Shown here: piece after piece, positions 59,600-64,000 of the stretch | How positions within the stretch are numbered: position 1 is the first letter of the stretch | How the letters are laid out: every line of letters starts with the position of its first letter | Assembly: GCF_032917945.1 (NCBI RefSeq) | Contig: NZ_CP136624.1 | Span: forward strand, 4,526,001 to 4,590,000 | Length of the DNA: 64,000 bases | Reading direction: 5' to 3' | Origin: Bradyrhizobium sp. sBnM-33 | GTDB lineage: Bacteria > Pseudomonadota > Alphaproteobacteria > Rhizobiales > Xanthobacteraceae | Notes under the pieces: model-generated | The model's input: the letters and a program-made list of their open reading frames with translations, nothing else | The model's database searches: none | Told to the model about the DNA's origin: nothing | Program-made: the position numbers and the translations under genes

Positions 59600-60367
59600 A
59601 TGAGCTTGTTCGATATGACCGGGAAAGTAGCCGTCATCACCGGCTCCACGCGCGGCATCGGCCGCGCCATCGCCGAGCGGATGGCCGAGCATGGCGCGAA
59701 GGTCGTGATCTCCTCGCGCAAGCAGGATGTTTGCGACCAGGTCACCAAGGAAATCAACGACAAGTTCGGCAAGGGGACGGCGGTAGCGATCGCCGCGAAC
59801 ATTTCCAGCAAGGAAAACCTGCAGAACCTCGTCGACGAGTCGAACCGCGCTTTCGGCAAGATCGACGTGCTGGTCTGCAACGCCGCATCCAATCCCTATT
59901 ACGGTCCGCTCGGCGGCATCTCCGATGAACAGTTTCGTAAGATCCTGGACAACAACATCGTCGCCAACAATTGGCTGATCAACATGGTGGTGCCGCAGAT
60001 GATTGAGCGCAAGGATGGCTCGATTATCATCGTCTCCTCGATCGGCGGATTGAAGGGCTCGACCGTGCTCGGCGCCTACGCGATCTCGAAGGCGGCCGAC
60101 ATGCAACTCGCGCGCAACCTCGCCTGCGAATATGGCAAGCATAATATCCGCGTGAACTGTATCGCGCCCGGCCTGATCAAGACCGATTTCGCCAAGGCAC
60201 TGTGGGATAATCCGGAGACGCTCAAAGCCTCCACCGCTCGCTCGCCGCTCTTGCGCATCGGCGTGCCGGACGAGATCGCGGGCGCTGCGGTGCTAATGGG
60301 ATCGAAGGCCGGCGACTTCATGACCGGGCAGACCATCGTGATCGATGGTGGTGCTACGATCAGTTGA
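59600..60367 (+). CDS. Short-chain dehydrogenase, DHRS4-like
   Basis: A 255-residue SDR, preceded by GGGAGAGAG. Cofactor loop VITGSTRGIGRAI (residues 13-25), Arg in SSRKQD implying NADP, VCNAASNPYYG, catalytic Ser in IIVSSIGGLK and the YxxxK motif AYAISKAADM. Resembles DHRS4-like reductases. It follows the histidine phosphatase gene by 89 bases. Confidence 0.9.
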   Translation: MSLFDMTGKVAVITGSTRGIGRAIAERMAEHGAKVVISSRKQDVCDQVTKEINDKFGKGTAVAIAANISSKENLQNLVDESNRAFGKIDVLVCNAASNPYYGPLGGISDEQFRKILDNNIVANNWLINMVVPQMIERKDGSIIIVSSIGGLKGSTVLGAYAISKAADMQLARNLACEYGKHNIRVNCIAPGLIKTDFAKALWDNPETLKASTARSPLLRIGVPDEIAGAAVLMGSKAGDFMTGQTIVIDGGATIS

Positions 60368-60400
60368 GGAATCGAGGAGGAGCGCATAGCGCCATCGATG

Positions 60401-60499
60401 TCATCACCCGCGAAGGCGGGTGATCCAGTACACACCGGCGTCTCGATTCCGATTGATGTCACGACGTACTGGATGCCCCGCCTTCGCGGGGCATGACAG
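60401..60499. repeat. Palindromic intergenic repeat, family R2 copy b
   Basis: Holds ACCCGCGAAGGCGGGTGATCC and CCCCGCCTTCGCGGGG-type hairpins with GTACTGGAT, as in 52786-52886. Lies between convergent genes. Confidence 0.75.
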
Positions 60500-60537
60500 T
60501 TGTGGTTGGGCGCTATGCCGGGAACAATGCCTCGGCG

Positions 60538-61758
60538 TCACTCCACCGCCGCGTAGACCAAATCGCGCAGCATGTTCCGCATGTATTCGCGCTGGCCGGG
60601 CCCCTGCATCATGAAGACCGTGAACAGCTCTTCCGCGGGATCGATAAAGAAGAACGTGCCGGCCATACCGCTCCAGAAGAACTGGCCAAGCGAGCCCGGG
60701 AACGGCGCGATGCCCCGGTGCGTGCGGACGGCGAAGCCGAGCCCAAAGCCGTGGCCCGGCGACATCAGCGGCGAGTCGACCTTCACATCGGGCGTGAGAT
60801 GATCTGAAGCCATGAGCTCCAGCGTCTTGCGGCCGATAATCCGATTGCCGTCGAGCGTGCCGCCGTTGAGCAGCATCTGGCAGAACCGGGCATAGTCCAT
60901 GGTGGTCGAGACCAGCCCGCCGCCGCCGGATTCCATCGCGGGCTTCTCCAGCATGTTGAAGAGCTGCACCTTCTCGCCGTTCCACGGATCGGTCGGGAAC
61001 GGTTCGGCGAGGCGGCCAGCGTTCGCTTCTGAGGTATGGAAAGCGGTCTCGGCCATCTGCAGCGGCGCCAGGATTCGCTCGGTCAGGAACGCGCCGAGCG
61101 ACTTGCCGGAGACGACTTCGATGATGCGGCCGAGCACATCGGTCGAGCGGCTGTAGTTCCATTCCGCGCCGGGCTGGCAGATCAGCGGCATGCCGGCGAT
61201 CATGGTGGCGTGCTCGGCGTTGGTGATCTTGCGGCTGCGCAGCCGTGACTGCTGATAGAGCTGCTGGACGAGGCCGTTACCGGTGTGGTCGTAGGTCAGG
61301 CCCGACGTATGCCGCAGCAGGTCCTGAACCGTCATCGGCCGCTTCACCGGCACCAGCTCGAGCTTGCCGTTGTTCTCGACGCCGACCTTCTGGTCGGCAA
61401 ACTCCGGAATGAACTTAGCGACGGGATCGCCCAGGATGAAGTGGCCGTCCTCGACCAGCATCATGATGCCGACCGAGACGATCGGCTTGGTCATCGAGAA
61501 GATGCGGAAGATGCTGTCATGCGCCATCGGCGTGGCCGCCGCCGGGCTCTGGCGGCCGACGGCATCGAACCAGCCGACTTGTCCGCGCCGGGCCACCATG
61601 ACGGTGGCGCCGGGCAGGGTTCCCTTGTCGACCTCGCGCTTGAAGGCGTCCGACATCCGCTGCAGGCGGACGCTCGAGAGGCCGATGGTTTCCGGCTTGG
61701 CGTCGGGGAGAGAAGGGGTCTGGGGGGCGGTTGTCTGGCGGGCGGTCTGCGCGTTCAT
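60538..61758 (-). CDS. Class C beta-lactamase-fold serine hydrolase
   Basis: A 406-residue penicillin-binding-like hydrolase (COG1680 type). The S-x-x-K motif is IFRIFSMTKP, the Y-x-N-like motif is WNYSRST and the K-T-G equivalent is GHGFGLGFA. Start 61758 follows CGGGAGAGA. There is no signal peptide, so it is probably an esterase or transesterase in the cytoplasm rather than a lactamase. Proteins of this type act on varied esters. Confidence 0.88.
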   Translation of the reverse strand: MNAQTARQTTAPQTPSLPDAKPETIGLSSVRLQRMSDAFKREVDKGTLPGATVMVARRGQVGWFDAVGRQSPAAATPMAHDSIFRIFSMTKPIVSVGIMMLVEDGHFILGDPVAKFIPEFADQKVGVENNGKLELVPVKRPMTVQDLLRHTSGLTYDHTGNGLVQQLYQQSRLRSRKITNAEHATMIAGMPLICQPGAEWNYSRSTDVLGRIIEVVSGKSLGAFLTERILAPLQMAETAFHTSEANAGRLAEPFPTDPWNGEKVQLFNMLEKPAMESGGGGLVSTTMDYARFCQMLLNGGTLDGNRIIGRKTLELMASDHLTPDVKVDSPLMSPGHGFGLGFAVRTHRGIAPFPGSLGQFFWSGMAGTFFFIDPAEELFTVFMMQGPGQREYMRNMLRDLVYAAVE

Positions 61759-61907
61759 GGTCTCTCCCGTTGCGCTTGTTGTTGTGGTGACCAAGTCTGG
61801 CGCAGAAGGTGTGCTTTGGATAGGGCGGCAAGCCGCTTCGCCCCTTGCAATCGGGGCATGGCCTATGCTTGAAACGGCACGAACCGACGCATGCGGCGGT
61901 TCCCTGC

Positions 61908-61983
61908 AGGAGTGTAGCTCAATTGGTAGAGCACCGGTCTCCAAAACCGGGGGTCGCAGGTTCGAGCCCTGCCACTCCTGCCA
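61908..61983 (+). tRNA. tRNA-Trp (CCA anticodon)
   Basis: A 76-base tRNA: acceptor AGGAGTG / CACTCCT, D arm GCTC-GAGC, anticodon loop CTCCAAA giving CCA, T arm with GTTCGAGCC and encoded CCA (61981-61983). Confidence 0.95.
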
Positions 61984-62076
61984 GCTAAATCAAATACTTA
62001 GATTGATTTTCGGCGAAGGCCGGCGAGCCCCTTTCAGGCTCCCGATGAACTCGCGCTTCATTCAACGACGACCGGC

Positions 62077-62289
62077 CTATTCTGCCACGCCGGCTTTCTC
62101 GCGCATCTTGTCGATCAGCTTCGACGCTTCCGCCTTCGTGAGGTTTTCATTGAATGCCTCGGGGCAATGCGCCTGCTCGCACAATGTTTTCAGGTAAGAT
62201 GCCTGAGCCCCCGTCATCGGTTCATCGCCGGAGACCCAGTCGTCAGGGTCCTTTTCTGTGTTCGAATCGATGTGCGTCTTGGAAGTCAT
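62077..62289 (-). CDS. DUF3072 small protein
   Basis: A 70-residue protein: a short disordered start (MTSKTHIDSNTEKDPDDWVS) then the DUF3072 core PMTGAQASYLKTLCEQAHCP and FNENLTKAEASKLIDKMRE. Function is unknown; the family is common in stress regulons. GAAGAGGACGG precedes the ATG, and an EcfG-type promoter lies 22 bases upstream. Confidence 0.85.
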   Translation of the reverse strand: MTSKTHIDSNTEKDPDDWVSGDEPMTGAQASYLKTLCEQAHCPEAFNENLTKAEASKLIDKMREKAGVAE

Positions 62290-62704
62290 TTGCCGTCCTC
62301 TTCAGTCCAAGAACGCATTTGTTCATGTATTGTTCCGTGAGTGCGTTCAGGGGAGCACCGGTGCAACTCCAACGAACTACCGCCGCTTCAGCAACGATGC
62401 CATTGCTTGCGCTGCAATCGGGGAGAGCGAGGGAAGACCGAGGGAAGACCAATGGGACCCCTGTGGCGGGATCGCGAAGGCCGTTTCGGGCTTCCTCGCG
62501 CGCTCAAGCGATCCGATGTCCGGGGACGACCGCGACAATTCTCGGGGTCGTCACCGTCCTGATCCTGATAACGGCATTGCCGGGTTTCGGCGAATGCGCA
62601 CTGCACTGAATGCGACGTTCACGGCCAAGCCGGTTGAACAGCGCATCTCCTCCTAGATCAGGCCTCGTGTCGCCAGCCTCGGCTCGTGGCCGCCCTCGGC
62701 TCTA
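62290..62704. other. Intergenic region with EcfG promoter and no sure gene
   Basis: Apart from the promoter at 62312-62336, I see a short direct repeat (CGAGGGAAGAC twice near 62430) and a hydrophobic 27-codon stretch ending at 62609 (ILGVVTVLILITALPGFGEC) without a start codon of its own. These may be gene debris. Confidence 0.35.
62312..62336 (-). promoter_or_regulatory. EcfG-type general stress promoter of DUF3072 gene
   Basis: GGAAC (62336-62332), 16 bases, CGTT (62315-62312) on the minus strand: an exact match to GGAAC-N16-CGTT. Transcript would start just upstream of the DUF3072 gene's ribosome site. Confidence 0.7.
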
Positions 62705-63119
62705 ATGTTGATCGTTTCGTTGGCCGCCAGCGCCGCGCTATCGCCTCGGAACAGTGGGCTGCTGACAAGGTCGTCCTGAGTGCTCTCAACACGGTGGTGC
62801 CGATAGGGATATTCACGTTGTTGTTCGCAGCGATCTACCGGGTACTGCCCGATACGGACATCTACTGGTGCCATCTCGTCCTGAGCGCATTTGTCACAGC
62901 CGTGTTGTTCACTATCGGCAAGTCGGTGATCGGCTTTAGCCCGGTCGCGCAGCGCCGAGTTCGGCCTATGCGCGGCGGGGTGCGCTGATCGTCCTCATGT
63001 TCTGGGCCTATTACTCATCGCAGGTTTTCCTGTGCGGTGCTGAACTGACGAAGGCGATCGATCACGAGCGTCATTCGGCCAGGCGCAGCGAGCGCGAGGA
63101 ACAATTCAATAGCGCGTGA
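62705..63119 (+). pseudogene. YihY/BrkB-family membrane protein remnant
   Basis: Three frames carry consecutive parts of one protein. Frame 1 reads MLIVSLAASAAL (from 62705), frame 2 reads LNTVVPIGIFTLLFAAIYRV through FTIGKSVIGFSP, and frame 3 reads SSAYARRGALIVLMFWAYYS and FLCGAELTKAI to TGA at 63119. The order matches the C-terminal half of YihY/UPF0761 proteins. The N-terminal half is missing. At least two shifts make this a decayed gene, less likely an error. Confidence 0.75.
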
Positions 63120-63162
63120 GTTCGTCCCAAAACCAACACGAACCCAATAGGGCGGTGACGAC

Positions 63163-64000
63163 ATGGCACGATCCGTAGAGGAGCTACGACGGGACTCCGA
63201 GATAAGCCGCGCCCAGCTTGCGGCGACCGTCGATCGGTTGAGGGAACAGATCACCGACACTGCAGAAGACATCCGCTACAAGGTTTCGCCGGATGGCATC
63301 AAGGCGGAGGTTTCCGGCTTCATCAGTCACAAGACCCAGACTTGGCTTGGCGCTCTCAGGCAGCAAGCGATGGAAAACCCGATGCAGGCGCTTGCCGCCG
63401 GCACCGCGATCGCGGTGCCGGCGTTGCGGCTGGCCCGCGGTTTTCCACTCCCGCTTCTGATGATCGGCGCGGGGCTCGCCCTGAGTTCGAAAACCGTGCG
63501 CGACCGCGCTGCGGAAGCGGCGGCGCCCGGAATTGAAAAAGCCAGGGAAGTGATGGACGAGACCGCGGCACGCGCGCAGTCACTCGGCGATAGCCTGCGT
63601 CAGGCGGTATCCTCCACCCAGAGCGAGGCAGCCGCTAGGGCCGGCGACGCACAGGAGGCCGCGGGCGAGATGGCGAGCGAGACGAGGAATCGGGCCGCCG
63701 AAACCGCTGACGCCGTCAGCGGCAAGGTCAAGGCCGGCATGGATGCCGCTTCTGAAATGGCAAATGACACCATGGAAATGGCGAAAGAAAAGATGGAGCG
63801 CGCTCGCTCCTCCGCCACCCGGGCAGCGACCGCGGCACCCGCAGCGGCAAGCAAGGTGATCCGCGACAACGCTGCATTGATCGGCGGCCTGGGAGTGGCG
63901 ATTGGTGCGATCCTTGCTGCTTCGCTTCCAAGTACCAGGGCCGAGGCCGGCGTATTGGGTAAAGCGAGCGACAGCGTTAAACGCGCCGCAGGCACGGCAG
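63163..64000 (+). CDS. DUF3618 protein, 3' end cut by window
   Basis: The frame is open from ATG 63163 to the window end (279 codons), so the gene continues beyond it. It begins MARSVEELRRDSEISRAQLA (DUF3618: 'R-D-I-x-x-T-R-A-x-L-x-x-T-v-x-x-L'), with VDRLREQITDTAEDIRYKVS, then two membrane-type segments (LAAGTAIAVPALRLARG, LLMIGAGLAL) and a long Ala/Glu/Lys-rich helical region. A further hydrophobic piece occurs near the end. In related bacteria it is found with yihY and holin-like genes in stress operons, agreeing with the yihY remnant just upstream. Confidence 0.82.
   Translation, partial: MARSVEELRRDSEISRAQLAATVDRLREQITDTAEDIRYKVSPDGIKAEVSGFISHKTQTWLGALRQQAMENPMQALAAGTAIAVPALRLARGFPLPLLMIGAGLALSSKTVRDRAAEAAAPGIEKAREVMDETAARAQSLGDSLRQAVSSTQSEAAARAGDAQEAAGEMASETRNRAAETADAVSGKVKAGMDAASEMANDTMEMAKEKMERARSSATRAATAAPAAASKVIRDNAALIGGLGVAIGAILAASLPSTRAEAGVLGKASDSVKRAAGTA

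Noticed and set aside
61364..62197. Plus-strand 277-codon ORF containing SSIGRAPVSKTGGRRFEPC
   Set aside because: Runs through tRNA-Trp and antisense to the serine hydrolase gene.
1..64000. CRISPR arrays, prophage, insertion sequences, rRNA
   Set aside because: No spaced direct-repeat arrays, transposase, integrase or phage structural genes, and no rRNA were seen on either strand.

Overview
The window looks like chromosome from a Bradyrhizobium-type alphaproteobacterium. The DNA is GC-rich and gene-dense. It holds a very close relative of the Bradyrhizobium D-tartrate dehydratase, ROSE-type RNA thermometers beside rpoH and small heat-shock genes, EcfG-type general-stress promoters, many short secreted proteins of a kind common in this group, and dispersed palindromic repeats. 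These identifications come from reading motifs and remembered families; no database search was run.

Layout. 0-8 kb: the end of an S10 carboxypeptidase, small secreted or lipoprotein genes, a Tat-exported alpha/beta hydrolase behind a palindromic operator, an Omp25-type porin, tRNA-Thr, and a small secreted-protein gene cut by an in-frame stop. 8-13 kb: dienelactone hydrolase, a NicO-type nickel/cobalt transporter, an orphan Bug-type binding protein, a frameshifted RNase Z-like gene and CapA. 13-24 kb: a methyltransferase divergent from an AraC regulator, an Mpo1/epimerase/ICMT operon, two related secreted hydrolases (one frameshifted), a formylglycine-type sulfatase/phosphonate hydrolase and secreted proteins. 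24-28 kb: RlmB, tRNA-Tyr with a GIY-YIG protein, a Crp-type regulator, a YCII protein, tRNA-Gly and YbaN.

28.2-33.1 kb is a heat-shock island: rpoH, an NDUFS4-like fusion protein, two tiny proteins, two Hsp20 genes and an SPW-repeat protein. Three start codons (rpoH, a 44-residue protein, the first Hsp20) are preceded by the same 25-nt ROSE hairpin, each ending two bases before AUG. This is the most striking structure in the window and ties an undescribed microprotein to heat control.

33-41 kb: a double-domain KaiC-like ATPase overlapping a histidine kinase, a glycosyltransferase, a fused ABC-type plus TAXI-type binding protein, and a VapBC-type pair. 41-52 kb: a class III CoA-transferase, tarD with a divergent LysR gene and a candidate operator, a CAP-RTX secreted protein, a LysR/Bug pair, a haloperoxidase-like phosphatase and a CadC-like TPR regulator. 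52-53 kb: a highly folded intergenic element and palindromic repeats. 53-61 kb: lipid or hydroxyacid catabolism (TetR, acyl-CoA dehydrogenase, APH-family kinase, two SDRs, NIPSNAP, EamA, histidine phosphatase, serine hydrolase). 61-64 kb: tRNA-Trp, a DUF3072 protein with an EcfG-type promoter, a decayed yihY gene and a DUF3618 protein running off the end.

At least four genes carry small disruptions (one nonsense codon, two single-base shifts, one multiply shifted remnant). The single-base ones could be real decay or sequence error and should be checked against reads.
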